Below, one piece after another: positions 29,401 through 37,796 of a stretch of DNA of 64,000 nt. The stretch is from Enterococcus sp. HY326 (GTDB lineage Bacteria; Bacillota; Bacilli; Lactobacillales; Enterococcaceae), in assembly GCF_026157065.1 (NCBI RefSeq), contig NZ_JANLGQ010000003.1, forward strand, positions 1 to 64,000. The letters are read 5' to 3'. Position 1 is the first letter of the stretch, and the number at the start of each line of letters is the position of its first letter. A program made the translations under genes and the position numbers. The notes beneath the pieces were generated by a model. That model ran no database searches and was not told where the DNA came from. It saw only the letters and a program-made list of their open reading frames with translations.

Positions 29401-30111
29401 TCTGAAGATGCAGCCACTCGGACTAAAGAAGTGACCGTCAAAGGTGAAACAGATACAAGAACTTACACTGTACCATTTACAGCCCGTATGAAAGTTGCTG
29501 AAGGCGACATTATTCACCGGGGAGCTCCATTGACTGAAGGTTCAATCGATCCGAAACAATTATTAGTTGTTCGTGATGTATTGTCTGTTGAAAACTATCT
29601 ATTAAGAGAAGTTCAACGGGTTTACCGGATGCAAGGGGTAGAAATCGGCGACAAGCATATTGAAGTAATGGTTCGTCAAATGCTGCGTAAAGTCCGCGTT
29701 ATGGACCCAGGTGGCTCTGACATCTTACCAGGTACTTTATTAGATATTGCTGACTTTAAAGATCGGAACTATGAAACGTTAATTTCTGGTGGTGTGCCAG
29801 CTACTGGCCGTCCAGTTCTATTAGGTATCACAAAAGCTTCCTTGGAAACAAACAGCTTCTTATCTGCTGCTTCCTTCCAAGAAACAACTCGTGTCCTGAC
29901 AGATGCTGCCATCCGTGGTAAGAAAGATCCATTACTAGGCTTGAAGGAAAATGTTATCATCGGTAAGATTATTCCAGCTGGTACTGGTATGGCTCGCTAC
30001 CGCAATATGGAACCAAAAGAAACAGTTATTGCCAGCGAAAATGTCTACAGCATTTCTGACATCGAAGCGCAAATGGCAGCTGAAGATGCTTTAAACAGCC
30101 AAAATATTTAA
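26458..30111 (+). CDS. rpoC: RNA polymerase beta' subunit
   Basis: Core RNA polymerase subunit of 1217 aa carrying the catalytic magnesium site. Seen: N-terminal zinc-binding [20 protein letters not shown], the active-site loop [16 protein letters not shown], the trigger-loop region [24 protein letters not shown], and the second zinc cluster [15 protein letters not shown]. The start is TTG 26458 ([20 protein letters not shown]), which matches the N-terminus I remember for enterococcal RpoC and has GGAGG 10 nt upstream; the in-frame GTG 26425 and ATG 26437 lie before that RBS. Cotranscribed with rpoB and ended by the terminator at 30123. Confidence 0.98.
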   Translation: MIDVNKFESMQIGLASPEKIRSWSYGEVKKPETINYRTLKPEREGLFCERIFGPTKDWECACGKYKRIRYKGIVCDRCGVEVTRSKVRRERMGHIELAAPVSHIWYFKGIPSRMGLVLDMSPRALEEIIYFASYVVIDPGNTTLEKKQLLTEREYREKRDQFGQEFQAAMGAEAIKKLLDLVDLDGEVAELKEELKTAQGQKRTRAIRRLDILEAFRASGNQPSWMVMDVIPVIPPDLRPMVQLEGGRFATSDLNDLYRRVINRNNRLKRLLDLNAPSIIVQNEKRMLQEAVDALIDNGRRGRPVTGPGNRPLKSLSHMLKGKQGRFRQNLLGKRVDYSGRSVIVVGPFLQMYQCGLPKEMAIELFKPFVMKELVSRELASNIKNAKRKIERQEDEVWDVLEDVIREHPVLLNRAPTLHRLGIQAFEPVLVEGRAIRLHPLVCEAYNADFDGDQMAVHVPLNEEAQAEARMLMLAAQNILNPKDGKPVVTPSQDMVLGNYYLTMEEDGREGEGMIFRDMNEAVIAWRNGYVHLHSRIAVNPNSLGDKPFTDWQKERMMVTTVGKVIFNEIMPQEFPYLNEPTNSNLTEKTPDKYFVEAGTDIPAFIKEQELIAPFKKKNLGNIIAEVFKRFKITETSKMLDRMKDLGYRHSTMAGITVGIADIMVLAEKHDIIEKAHKQVENITKQFRRGLITDDERYERVIAVWNAAKDEIQQKLMESLDAKNPIFMMSDSGARGNISNFTQLAGMRGLMAAPNGRIMELPIISNFREGLSVLEMFISTHGARKGMTDTALKTADSGYLTRRLVDVAQDVIIREEDCGTDRGLDIQAIREGNEIIESLEERLVGRYTRKSVIDPATGAVLVGEDQIITEDLARQIVDAGIETVTIRSVFTCNTKHGVCKHCYGRNLATGAEVEVGEAVGTIAAQSIGEPGTQLTMRTFHTGGVAGDDITQGLPRVQEIFEARNPKGQAVITEVTGEVIDISEDAATRTKEVTVKGETDTRTYTVPFTARMKVAEGDIIHRGAPLTEGSIDPKQLLVVRDVLSVENYLLREVQRVYRMQGVEIGDKHIEVMVRQMLRKVRVMDPGGSDILPGTLLDIADFKDRNYETLISGGVPATGRPVLLGITKASLETNSFLSAASFQETTRVLTDAAIRGKKDPLLGLKENVIIGKIIPAGTGMARYRNMEPKETVIASENVYSISDIEAQMAAEDALNSQNI

Positions 30112-30122
30112 AATGATATTTA

Positions 30123-30158
30123 AACAAGTCCCTCGCACTTTGAGGGGCTTGTTTTTTT
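30123..30158 (+). terminator. Terminator of rpoB-rpoC
   Basis: Stem AACAAGTCCCTC / GAGGGGCTTGTT (one G-T) with 7-nt loop and a run of seven T, 12 nt after the rpoC stop. Confidence 0.93.
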
Positions 30159-30222
30159 GTCTAGATGGTGAATAGAAGTGAGGTCGCTGGCGCAATTTGT
30201 GTTCCAAAAGATAAAATAAATT

Positions 30223-30251
30223 TTGAAAAGCAAGAAGAATGCAGCTATAGA
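30223..30251 (+). promoter_or_regulatory. Promoter of the DUF3592 gene
   Basis: TTGAAA (30223-30228), 17-nt spacer, TATAGA (30246-30251), about 100 nt before the start codon. Confidence 0.5.
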
Positions 30252-30353
30252 TGGTAAACTAATGATAGAAAAAAAGATAAACTTGTATAAACAGTAGGAT
30301 TAAGTAACTGCTAATCATAACTAGAATCGGGTTTCAAAAAAGGGGAAGTGGCA

Positions 30354-30914
30354 ATGAATCAGATAAAACCAAAAAGCTTTGTATATCGCTTTAGCTGGGT
30401 AGCTATTTTACTGGCGGCTTTAAGTCTTATTTTCATAGGAGTGGCGGTAATTATGCAGGTTATACCAATAGACTCAGATCATTTTAATCTGTCGGTTAAT
30501 GGCGTGCGCCAGACCTACAATAGCGAAAACTTGCGCACCTTTCGGCTGATTTTTCTAGCAGCTTTTGGCGGCATCGGTGGCGTTTTACTTTTGGTGTCGG
30601 TGATTCTTTTTGCCCGGTCATCCCGTAAAAGTCGACGCATCGAAAACTTGCGAGCCACTGGTAAAAAAGTGCTGGCAGAGGTAGTCGATTATAATTTTTC
30701 TGGCGTGACGGTGAATAATCGGCGGGCGACTTATCTTATTTGTTCCTATCAGGCTAAAAGCGGCGAGCATCTAAATTTTAAAAGCCCTTTGCTACGGCGG
30801 GACCCTACTCCGTATCTACCGAAGGGAGAGGTGATTGTCTATTATGATAAAAACAATTTGAAGAACTATTTTGTGGATATTGATGGCAGCATGGAAAAAG
30901 TGGTTGAGTTGTAA
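30354..30914 (+). CDS. DUF3592-type membrane protein
   Basis: 186-aa protein with two transmembrane helices (about residues 11-35 and 62-86) followed by a cytosolic or extracellular beta-rich domain (GKKVLAEVVDYNFSGVTVNNRRATYLICSYQ ... YLPKGEVIVYYD) that matches the DUF3592 pattern. Function is unknown. ATG 30354 is preferred over GTG 30348 because the AGGGGAA RBS is then 6 nt away. Monocistronic. Confidence 0.7.
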   Translation: MNQIKPKSFVYRFSWVAILLAALSLIFIGVAVIMQVIPIDSDHFNLSVNGVRQTYNSENLRTFRLIFLAAFGGIGGVLLLVSVILFARSSRKSRRIENLRATGKKVLAEVVDYNFSGVTVNNRRATYLICSYQAKSGEHLNFKSPLLRRDPTPYLPKGEVIVYYDKNNLKNYFVDIDGSMEKVVEL

Positions 30915-31141
30915 AAGAGCTGTCTGAACTGCTACTTGGAAAACTGTATCTTTAATTTTTTTTAGTGGTGACTTTTTTGATTTATGCAGCAATTCAGTCA
31001 GATGAAGTAGATTCTAGGTCTGCTATCTATTTAACTGTTGCAAATTTTTTACATTTAACCAAATAGAAAATAGTTGATTTCTTTACAGGAGAGCAGGTTT
31101 CCTGCTACCATTTAGCTAAATAAATTTTGAGGAGTGTTTGC

Positions 31142-31570
31142 ATGAAGATTGCATTGATTGCCCATGATCGCAAAAAAGCCGCCATGGTTAAATTGGCGAC
31201 CGCTTACGAGCCGATTTTAGCGAAGCACGAATTGTTTGCAACGGGAACGACTGGCTTAAAAATCATGGAGGCAACGAAGTTAAAAGTTCATCGATTTAAA
31301 TCCGGACCACTGGGGGGCGACCAGCAAATTGGCGCTTTGATTTCAGAGGACTCAATGGATTTGGTGATATTTTTGCGGGACCCGCTGGCTTCTCAGCCCC
31401 ATGAACCGGATGTCAATGCCTTGATTCGCTTGAGCGATGTCTATGAAATCCCATTGGCCACCAATATCGGGACTGCCGAGGTTTTAATCCGCGGCTTGGC
31501 GGCAGGCTTTTTAGATTTTCGGGAATTAGTCAGCCATGAGACAGTGGAAATCTTAGCAGAAGAAATCTAA
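31142..31570 (+). CDS. mgsA: Methylglyoxal synthase
   Basis: Enzyme of 142 aa that turns dihydroxyacetone phosphate into methylglyoxal and phosphate, a bypass of lower glycolysis used when phosphate is short or sugar phosphates build up. Motifs: [21 protein letters not shown], the phosphate loop [20 protein letters not shown] with the catalytic Asp, and a C-terminal [13 protein letters not shown] 31142 has GAGGAG 8-10 nt upstream. A VOC-family gene follows after 19 nt and is probably cotranscribed. Confidence 0.95.
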   Translation: MKIALIAHDRKKAAMVKLATAYEPILAKHELFATGTTGLKIMEATKLKVHRFKSGPLGGDQQIGALISEDSMDLVIFLRDPLASQPHEPDVNALIRLSDVYEIPLATNIGTAEVLIRGLAAGFLDFRELVSHETVEILAEEI

Positions 31571-31589
31571 ATTTAAAGGAGCAAATGAG

Positions 31590-32003
31590 ATGGATGAACA
31601 ACGAGTAGTACCCTTTTTAACATTTAACGGGGAAGCGAAGGCGGCTTTGGAGTTTTATGCGGCTAATTTGCCAGAAGCCGAGATTTTATTGGCGGAACCA
31701 TATGGCACTGACAATCCGCATATGCCAGCAGCAGAAGGACAACGGATTATGTACGGACTGCTGTCACTCTTAGGACAGAAAATTATGTTTTTAGATATGG
31801 ACAGTCAGAATCCGGCGCCGGCGTTTAATTGGTCCTCTTCTTTATACCTTGAGTGCCGCAGCGAAGCGGAGTTTGATGTAATCTTTGCTGCCTTGGCAAA
31901 AGAGGGCAGCATCATGATGGGACCAGAAGCAATTGGCGATATTCGCAAGTGTGCTTGGGTCGTTGATAAATTTGGCGTGACTTGGCAACCGGTTTGGCGA
32001 TAA
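31590..32003 (+). CDS. VOC-superfamily (PhnB-like glyoxalase fold) protein
   Basis: 137-aa protein of the glyoxalase/bleomycin-resistance/dioxygenase superfamily, PhnB-like subgroup (VPFLTFNGEAKAALEFYAANLPEAEIL; GQKIMFLDMD; DIRKCAWVVDKFGVTWQPVW). Members of this subgroup often lack full metal ligands and their function is unknown. Its position directly behind mgsA invites a link to methylglyoxal detoxification, but the sequence is not that of a classical glyoxalase I. RBS AAAGGAG precedes ATG 31590. Confidence 0.75.
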   Translation: MDEQRVVPFLTFNGEAKAALEFYAANLPEAEILLAEPYGTDNPHMPAAEGQRIMYGLLSLLGQKIMFLDMDSQNPAPAFNWSSSLYLECRSEAEFDVIFAALAKEGSIMMGPEAIGDIRKCAWVVDKFGVTWQPVWR

Positions 32004-32097
32004 AAAAATAGTTTGCTGCATAAAGAGGCAGCCCTTTTTCAGTGATGAATGTGGTCCTGAAAAAGGGTTTTTCTTTATGGAGAGCAAACTATTTTTT
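32003..32097. repeat. 95-nt three-tier nested hairpin / bidirectional terminator
   Basis: Three perfect nested stems: outer AAAAAATAGTTTGCT / AGCAAACTATTTTTT (15 bp), middle CATAAAGA / TCTTTATG (8 bp), inner CCCTTTTTCAG / CTGAAAAAGGG (11 bp). The first arm overlaps the stop codon of the VOC gene and the last ends 21 nt before the chromate transporter stop. It should terminate both convergent units. Its size and perfection are unusual. Confidence 0.75.
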
Positions 32098-32117
32098 GAT
32101 AAGTCTTTTAAAACTGC

Positions 32118-32672
32118 TTAATAAATAATCAAGCCGATAACACCGGCCACACACATCAGTAAAATTGGGTTGACCTTATATTTTTTCAAAGCGAAAAAGG
32201 CAATGGCAAAGAGAATAAGCGCCTTGAAATCAATATTAAGCCAAGGAATACTTGAAAGCTCAGAGCTGCCGTAAAAGGTCAGTAAAATAATTGTCAAGGC
32301 GGCTGAGGCAATTAGGCCAACAGAGGCAGCCTTCAAGCCTTGAAAAATATTGCCGACTAAAACTGACTCTTGATGGCTTTGGAAAAATTGATATAAAGCC
32401 ATTGAGATAATCACGCCGGCAGTAATGGCGCCTAATGTGGCCACAAGCGCCCCAAGGACTCCTGCCAGCTGCATGCCGACAAAAGTTGAGGTATTAACGG
32501 CTAGTGGCCCGGGAGTCATTTGGGAAATCGTAATAACATCGGTGAAGACCTTCTGGGTAATCCAGCCATTTTTTTCGACGACCTCTGCTTGTATCAACGG
32601 GATAATGGCATAGCCACCACCGATACTAAATAAACCAATTTTTAAAAAGTTCCAATACAGTTGCCAAATCAT
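32118..32672 (-). CDS. Chromate transporter half-protein (CHR family), second subunit
   Basis: 184-aa membrane protein with a single CHR domain. Its N-terminal region MIWQLYWNFLKIGLFSIGGGYAIIPLIQAEVV and MTPGPLAVNTSTFVG match the short-chain CHR proteins that work as pairs. It overlaps the partner gene by 4 bp (32669-32672), a sign of translational coupling. Such pairs export chromate in some bacteria, but the natural substrate may be another anion. Regulated perhaps by the divergent LysR gene. Confidence 0.85.
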   Translation of the reverse strand: MIWQLYWNFLKIGLFSIGGGYAIIPLIQAEVVEKNGWITQKVFTDVITISQMTPGPLAVNTSTFVGMQLAGVLGALVATLGAITAGVIISMALYQFFQSHQESVLVGNIFQGLKAASVGLIASAALTIILLTFYGSSELSSIPWLNIDFKALILFAIAFFALKKYKVNPILLMCVAGVIGLIIY

Positions 32673-33217
32673 GCTTGCACTTCCTTTCTGCGATTAAAGA
32701 CGACTAACAGACAGGAGAAGACTAAGATTAATGCAACATTGACTTGGAAAAAAGCATTGAGAATAAAACTGCCGGCTACAATAATTAATAACAATAGGCT
32801 GCGCTGACTGCGAATAGCCGTGACCATATCTACCACTACTTCTAAAATTAAAGCGGCAACGGCGGCCTGCATACCGGTTAGTACGGCATTGACTGTTGGA
32901 TTGGCAGCAAAGGCTTGATAAAATTGCGCAATCACACCGATAATTACCAGCGGCGGTAAGATGCCGCAGACTAAGGTAATAACAAAGCCCGCCCAACCAG
33001 CTGCTTTTTTACCGGCTAAAACACATAGATTTATCGCAATCGCTCCGGGAGAGGATTGCGCTACTGCGGCCATTTCCACTAAATCTTCTTCAGTGAAGAA
33101 GCGCCCCACATAATATTTGCGAATCATCGGCACCACCACATAGCCGCCGCCAAAGGTAAAGGTGCTGATAATCAAATTAATTCGAATCAACCATAAATAA
33201 TCTTTCAACGTTTTCAT
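32669..33217 (-). CDS. Chromate transporter half-protein (CHR family), first subunit
   Basis: 182-aa membrane protein, the upstream half of the split CHR transporter. It has the mirrored family motifs FTFGGGYVVVPMIRKYYV and AQSSPGAIAINLCVLAG (compare FSIGGGYAIIPLI and MTPGPLAVNTSTFVG in its partner). The two are homologous and likely form a heterodimer with about five to six helices each. Divergent to the LysR-type regulator across a 108-nt gap. Confidence 0.85.
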   Translation of the reverse strand: MKTLKDYLWLIRINLIISTFTFGGGYVVVPMIRKYYVGRFFTEEDLVEMAAVAQSSPGAIAINLCVLAGKKAAGWAGFVITLVCGILPPLVIIGVIAQFYQAFAANPTVNAVLTGMQAAVAALILEVVVDMVTAIRSQRSLLLLIIVAGSFILNAFFQVNVALILVFSCLLVVFNRRKEVQA

Positions 33218-33325
33218 ATTTTCACCTCATCTAATTAGTATAAAGGTGTTTTAATGATTAGTGAAATGATAAAATGAAAGAGAAGACATGAATAGATTTC
33301 ATGGGAAAGCGAATGGTAATCAGTT

Positions 33326-34180
33326 ATGAATTATCGGCAATGCGAAATATTTAGAGCAGTTGCCCGCCAAGAAAATTTCACTAAGGCGGCGAAACAACTT
33401 TTTATGACCCAATCGGCAGTTTCACATGCAATGGCGGATTTAGAAAAAGAAGCCAGCACCCAACTATTGGAGCGGCTGCATCGAGGAGTTCGTCTGACAC
33501 CGGCGGGGGAAATATTTTTGCAGGAGATTCTGCCTATTTTAGAAAATTTTGAGCGGGTGGAAAGTCATCTGCCACAGCTTGCCCAACAGCTGCCCCTGAG
33601 AATTGGCTCTTGTATGACCTACGCCAAGAGTGATTTACCGCCACTGATTAAACAGCTGCAGCAGCAAAATATCCGCTGCAAAGTGACTGTTGGACCGGCT
33701 GGGGAAATTGCGCAGCTGCTAGAGCAAGGCCAGATTGATATTGCTTTTTTAGAGGGGCAACGAACGCTTGAGGGCTATCAGCAAAAACCGCTGGCCCGCT
33801 ATCCCATCGGTTTTTATGCCAATCAGGATTTTATCGACCGGCATAAAGGAAAATTTTCTTTTGCGGAAGTCTTGCAACAGCCGCTGTTACTAAGGGAGCG
33901 GGGCAGCGCTGTCCGTGAGGCGCTGGAGGCCAGCGTGACGCTGCGAAACTTTCAGCTGCGGCCGGCTTGGGAAAGCAATGATTCAGAGGTGCTGATTGAA
34001 GCAGCCTTGCATGGCGTCGGCATCGCAGTGCTGCCGGAGGTTCTGATTACCGCTGAATTGTCAGAAGGCACATTAATTCCTCTACAAATCCCACAAGTTA
34101 AACTAGAAAATCCGGTAGCGGCTGCGATTCGCAGCAGCACAGAAATCCCGCAAATTCTCAATTTATGGCAGCAATTATAG
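33326..34180 (+). CDS. LysR-family transcriptional regulator
   Basis: 284-aa regulator. The N-terminal winged helix (CEIFRAVARQENFTKAAKQLFMTQSAVSHAMADLEKEASTQLLERLHRGVRLTPAG) is a typical LysR DNA-binding domain, followed by a periplasmic-binding-protein-like effector domain (LRIGSCMTYAKSDLPPLIKQL, GQIDIAFLEG, HGVGIAVLPEVLI). It is divergent to the CHR transporter pair, so it probably controls those genes. No strong RBS is visible before ATG 33326; the region reads GGTAATCAGTT. Confidence 0.88.
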   Translation: MNYRQCEIFRAVARQENFTKAAKQLFMTQSAVSHAMADLEKEASTQLLERLHRGVRLTPAGEIFLQEILPILENFERVESHLPQLAQQLPLRIGSCMTYAKSDLPPLIKQLQQQNIRCKVTVGPAGEIAQLLEQGQIDIAFLEGQRTLEGYQQKPLARYPIGFYANQDFIDRHKGKFSFAEVLQQPLLLRERGSAVREALEASVTLRNFQLRPAWESNDSEVLIEAALHGVGIAVLPEVLITAELSEGTLIPLQIPQVKLENPVAAAIRSSTEIPQILNLWQQL

Positions 34181-34190
34181 AATTTGCGGG
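34147..34190 (+). other. Inverted repeat across the LysR stop codon
   Basis: Perfect 12-bp arms CCCGCAAATTCT (34147-34158) and AGAATTTGCGGG (34179-34190) with a 20-nt loop; the stop codon is at 34178-34180. A T run follows only 17 nt later, so it is a poor fit for a standard terminator. Confidence 0.5.
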
Positions 34191-34292
34191 AGTTGATATT
34201 CGAATTTTTTTGGCTTAACACCTAGTCTAACTAGGAAAGTTAATTTTAATGCAAGTCAACTCAGCTTCATTTTAAGAAAATAAACCTGACTT

Positions 34293-34934
34293 CTACAAGT
34301 TCACCGCCAAAAAATTTCTCGAAGCCCTTTTTTTCGCGAAGTAGCTCGAAAGGATAAACAACAGGCTGCCAACTGCTAAAATTGGCAGCTGACGTAGTTG
34401 GTCAGCCCAAGCGATTGAATCTAACCACGGCAGCAGATGAGCTAAGCTTTCTCCGATGATGGCTACGATAGTGGCAGGAATAATCGCAAAAATAAAGCTT
34501 TTACCGGCTTGATAGGCCGTTTGAAAAAACAGCGGCAAAAACAGCCAGTTGAAAACGGCGAAAATCAATAATCCAATCCCAAAGAATGCCACGTTAGCCT
34601 CGATGCCCACTGGATTGCCGATGCTTCTCAGATACAAGAGACGAATAAAGGCGAAGGGGACAGTAAAGAGTAAAGCGAAAATTTCTGATGCAATTAAAAT
34701 GGTAAATTTGCTGGTGACAACATCGACTTTTTTAATCGGTAACAGGGCAGTGTAATAAATATCGTGGGTTTCTCTGGCATACAGCAGGTTGACAAAGTTG
34801 CCGATGCAGACAAAGAGAAACACCATGCTATACGGATAGCCGGGGACTAACACCAATGCGCCCATCAAAGAGAAAACAAAGAGATTCGGATGCCCGGCTA
34901 GCCGAATTTCCTTTTCTAATAAATTAGAAATCAT
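34293..34934 (-). CDS. ABC-2 type permease
   Basis: 213-aa integral membrane protein with about six hydrophobic segments and no soluble domain. It overlaps the upstream ATPase gene by 11 bp and so is translationally coupled to it. With the XRE-AbrB regulator the three genes form a small export operon of unknown substrate. Similar cassettes in Firmicutes are linked to stress or antimicrobial responses, but nothing here fixes the substrate. Confidence 0.75.
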   Translation of the reverse strand: MISNLLEKEIRLAGHPNLFVFSLMGALVLVPGYPYSMVFLFVCIGNFVNLLYARETHDIYYTALLPIKKVDVVTSKFTILIASEIFALLFTVPFAFIRLLYLRSIGNPVGIEANVAFFGIGLLIFAVFNWLFLPLFFQTAYQAGKSFIFAIIPATIVAIIGESLAHLLPWLDSIAWADQLRQLPILAVGSLLFILSSYFAKKRASRNFLAVNL

Positions 34935-35670
34935 AATGTTTACCCTCCATTCGAACCATAATTTCTTCTAGAGAGAGGTCAGCTTCTTTAGGTGTCTCCT
35001 TTAAATATTGAAAAGAAGCGATAAACTCGGCTTTCTCAGCGGCTTGAATCAGCTTGCCCTCCTTTAAGTAAACAATCCAATCTGCAGATTTTTCCAAATC
35101 CGAGGTAATATGGGTGGAAAAGAGAATACCCCGGCTACCATCGGCCGTTAATTGTTTAAAAATAACCAATAAATCATCACGGGAGACCGGGTCAAGACCG
35201 CTTGTCGGCTCATCAAAAATAAAAAGTTTTGCTTGGTGGGACAAAGCCAAAGCAATATTGTATTTGACCTTCATACCTGCGGAGAGCTCCTTGACCTTTT
35301 TTTCAGGATTCAAACCAAACAGACGCATGTATTTTTGATAGGTGTCTTCTTGCCAGTTGGGGTAAAAACGCTTGGTGGTAGCTGTAATCACCTTAAGCTT
35401 TTTTTCTTGATAATAATCGACACCCCCAAGGACAACACCAGTTTGCTGCTTCCAAGCAATTTCTTGAGTGAGCTGGTCTTTGCCTAGTAGAGCAATGTTG
35501 CCCTGATCAATAGGAATCAAATTTAAAATGGCCTTCAACAAAGTGGTTTTGCCGGCGCCATTTGTGCCAATCAAGCCGACGATACTGCCAGCAGCGATTT
35601 GCAGCGAAATATCCGCCAAAGTAAAGCTGGGATAATTTTTAGTCACCTTATCGACTGTTAAAAGTTCCAT
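34924..35670 (-). CDS. ABC transporter ATP-binding protein
   Basis: 248-aa nucleotide-binding subunit of an ABC-2 exporter. Walker A GTNGAGKTT (about residues 35-43), a slightly deviant signature ELSAGMKVK in place of LSGGQ, Walker B LFIFDEPTSGLD and H-loop STHITSD. It lies 2 nt behind the XRE-AbrB regulator and overlaps the permease gene. Confidence 0.9.
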   Translation of the reverse strand: MELLTVDKVTKNYPSFTLADISLQIAAGSIVGLIGTNGAGKTTLLKAILNLIPIDQGNIALLGKDQLTQEIAWKQQTGVVLGGVDYYQEKKLKVITATTKRFYPNWQEDTYQKYMRLFGLNPEKKVKELSAGMKVKYNIALALSHQAKLFIFDEPTSGLDPVSRDDLLVIFKQLTADGSRGILFSTHITSDLEKSADWIVYLKEGKLIQAAEKAEFIASFQYLKETPKEADLSLEEIMVRMEGKHYDF

Positions 35671-35672
35671 CG

Positions 35673-36134
35673 TCAGTCCTCCTTTTTAGCCAACAGGGTT
35701 TCAAGACTATAACCGGTCCAACGGAAAAAAGAATCGGCAGTTAAAATGGCAATGCCAGCTGTAGCAGGATTGCTATCCCCTAAAACGACTAAGGTATCGC
35801 CGCCTTTGATATTAAAGGTCTCACGGGCTTTTTTCGGTAGCACGATTTGGCCCCGGTTGCCGACAGTCACTGCGCCAAAGATATGTTTGTTCAAGGGGGC
35901 TATCGGCAGGCCCGCTTGATCGCTATCGTGGCGCACCAAATCATTTAATGAAACGGTGTATAAATCGGCCAAAGCTGCACAATTTAGTAAATCTGGTAGG
36001 CTGTCGCCATTCTCCCACTTGGCAACTGCTTGGCGGGAAACGCCAACTTTTTCAGCGACATATTCCTGTGACCAGTGATTCTTCTGTCGCAGATAGCGGA
36101 GATTTGCGGCGACAATTTTTGCTTGATTATTCAT
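35673..36134 (-). CDS. XRE-family regulator with C-terminal AbrB-like domain
   Basis: 153-aa regulator that joins an N-terminal lambda-repressor-type HTH (LRYLRQKNHWSQEYVAEKVGVSRQAVAKWENG, about residues 12-43) to a C-terminal SpoVT/AbrB-type swapped-hairpin domain (FGAVTVGNRGQIVLPKKARETFNIKGGDTLVVLGD, about 85-120). Both halves can bind DNA. ATG 36134 has AAGGTG 8 nt upstream, better than the in-frame ATG at 36152. It is first in the operon with the ABC exporter and probably controls it. AAGTATGAA occurs twice around its start and could be part of an operator. Confidence 0.85.
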   Translation of the reverse strand: MNNQAKIVAANLRYLRQKNHWSQEYVAEKVGVSRQAVAKWENGDSLPDLLNCAALADLYTVSLNDLVRHDSDQAGLPIAPLNKHIFGAVTVGNRGQIVLPKKARETFNIKGGDTLVVLGDSNPATAGIAILTADSFFRWTGYSLETLLAKKED

Positions 36135-36509
36135 ACTTTTCACACCTTTCATACTTTGACTATACTTGAATTTTTAACAGACGAACACCACCTGCTGTTA
36201 ACGAAAAATGTCTGCTTTAGTTGCTTCTAGTTTACCAAAATTATTCCCCTGACAACATCAGACTATTTTTCAGAAAAAAGTCAGTGTGCTTTTCTCGAAA
36301 ATAAAAAGGAAAAAATTGATGGAAAGTTTTTTTCTGCAATCTGAACTGATGCTGTCATCTAAAAAGAAGCCAGAAATTCAAAAATTTAGGTGAGTAAGCT
36401 GAGTTCAAAGCTCGCTAACTTTCAAATGAAAAAAACGGGAGTATATTTAGAGCAGGAAAACGGACTTTTTGATACTATAGAGGTATTACAATGAAAACAG
36501 GAGTATATT
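36135..36509. other. Divergent intergenic region, XRE-AbrB regulator to AI-2E transporter
   Basis: 375 nt, AT-rich, without a convincing ORF or RNA gene. It must contain promoters for both divergent genes. A -10 candidate TACTATAGAG lies near 36472-36481 for the plus-strand gene, but I could not assign a clear -35 box. Confidence 0.4.
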
Positions 36510-37676
36510 ATGGAAAAAAATCGTTTAATGGCCTTCTTAGGTGGGAAGACCTCCTATTTTGTGATTGGCTTAGTGGCGTTGTCGGCACTGGCCATCTTTT
36601 TGCTAAATCAAATTTCCTATATTTTTAATCCCTTGGTGACAATTGTGCTAACTGTCATGCCGCCGGTGATTTTTGCGGGCGTTTTGTATTATGTGTTTAA
36701 TCCTATAGTGAGTCGGCTTTCAAAGAAAATATCTCGGACTTGGGCCGTTGCTATTGTCTTTTTAGTGGCCTTGCTGATTCTCGGCTTAGCAGGTGTGCAG
36801 GCGGTTCAAGTGATTAGCAGCCAAGCCCAAGAATTAGTTCAGCAGCTACCGGATTTATTTGACAATTTTCAAGCGGAGATTGAAAGCTTCTTTGCTTCAA
36901 CCCCCTTTGACAATCAAGTAACGCAATTGGTGGATTCGATGGATAAAATTGTCACGGACGTCACAGGTTATGTGGCAGATAACTGGCAAGCAGGAGCTTC
37001 AAGTTTGGGAAATATTTTTTCAGCAGTTTCTTCCACCTTGGTGACCTTGTTCACGGGACCGATTATCGCCTTCTTTTTGCTGAAGGACCCACAGAAATTT
37101 TATCAAGCGGTTTTACGGATGATTCCGCCGGGCTTTCGTCCTGATTTTAAAAAGCTGACTCGAATTGCTAATCAGCAGTTGGGGGATTATCTCAAAGGCC
37201 AAGTGATTGCTTCACTGGTTTTAGGTGTCATGTATTGGATTACTTTCTTATTGATCGGTTTGAATTATGCGACCGTCTTGGCGGTGGCGGCGGGGATTTT
37301 GTGTATCATTCCTTATGTCGGGCCGTTTATCGCCTTCTTGCCGGGACTATTTATCGCCTTTCAAGACAGCAGCTTTATGGTCATTAAATTTTTAATTGTC
37401 TGGTTTGCTGTCCAATTGCTCCACGGCGATTTAGTGGTGCCACGGGTGATGGGAGATCGGCTGAAAATTCATCCAATCACAATCTTAGTGGTGTTATTGG
37501 TGATGGGGGACCTCTTAGGCTTTGTCGGCGTGATTTTTGGAATCCCAATTTATACTTTGATTAAGCTAGTTGTTGTCTATCTCTTTAGCCGCTTTAAGCA
37601 GCGTTACAATCGTTTCTTTAAAGATAAAGGAACTTATGAAGATAGCGAATTTTCTGAAGAGGACTATTTAGAGTAA
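36510..37676 (+). CDS. AI-2E family transporter
   Basis: 388-aa membrane protein of the AI-2 exporter (PF01594) family with about eight helices arranged as two plus a large loop (residues about 95-160) plus six. Family segments: PPVIFAGVLYYVFNPIV, FTGPIIAFFLLKDPQKF, GQVIASLVLGVMYWITFLLIGLNYA, ILCIIPYVGPFIAFLPG and HGDLVVPRVMGDRLKIHPI. Despite the name, most members have unknown substrates; some act as Na+/H+ antiporters. RBS CAGGAG precedes ATG 36510. Monocistronic. Confidence 0.88.
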   Translation: MEKNRLMAFLGGKTSYFVIGLVALSALAIFLLNQISYIFNPLVTIVLTVMPPVIFAGVLYYVFNPIVSRLSKKISRTWAVAIVFLVALLILGLAGVQAVQVISSQAQELVQQLPDLFDNFQAEIESFFASTPFDNQVTQLVDSMDKIVTDVTGYVADNWQAGASSLGNIFSAVSSTLVTLFTGPIIAFFLLKDPQKFYQAVLRMIPPGFRPDFKKLTRIANQQLGDYLKGQVIASLVLGVMYWITFLLIGLNYATVLAVAAGILCIIPYVGPFIAFLPGLFIAFQDSSFMVIKFLIVWFAVQLLHGDLVVPRVMGDRLKIHPITILVVLLVMGDLLGFVGVIFGIPIYTLIKLVVVYLFSRFKQRYNRFFKDKGTYEDSEFSEEDYLE

Positions 37677-37796
37677 AGCGTTGAAAAGATTCCACTCCTT
37701 ACTATGATTGACAGGAGTTGTGAGACATTAGTTTACTTTCTAAAACAGACTTCACAGTATGGTAACAGAGCTTATTCCACTTTTAGGAGAAAATAA

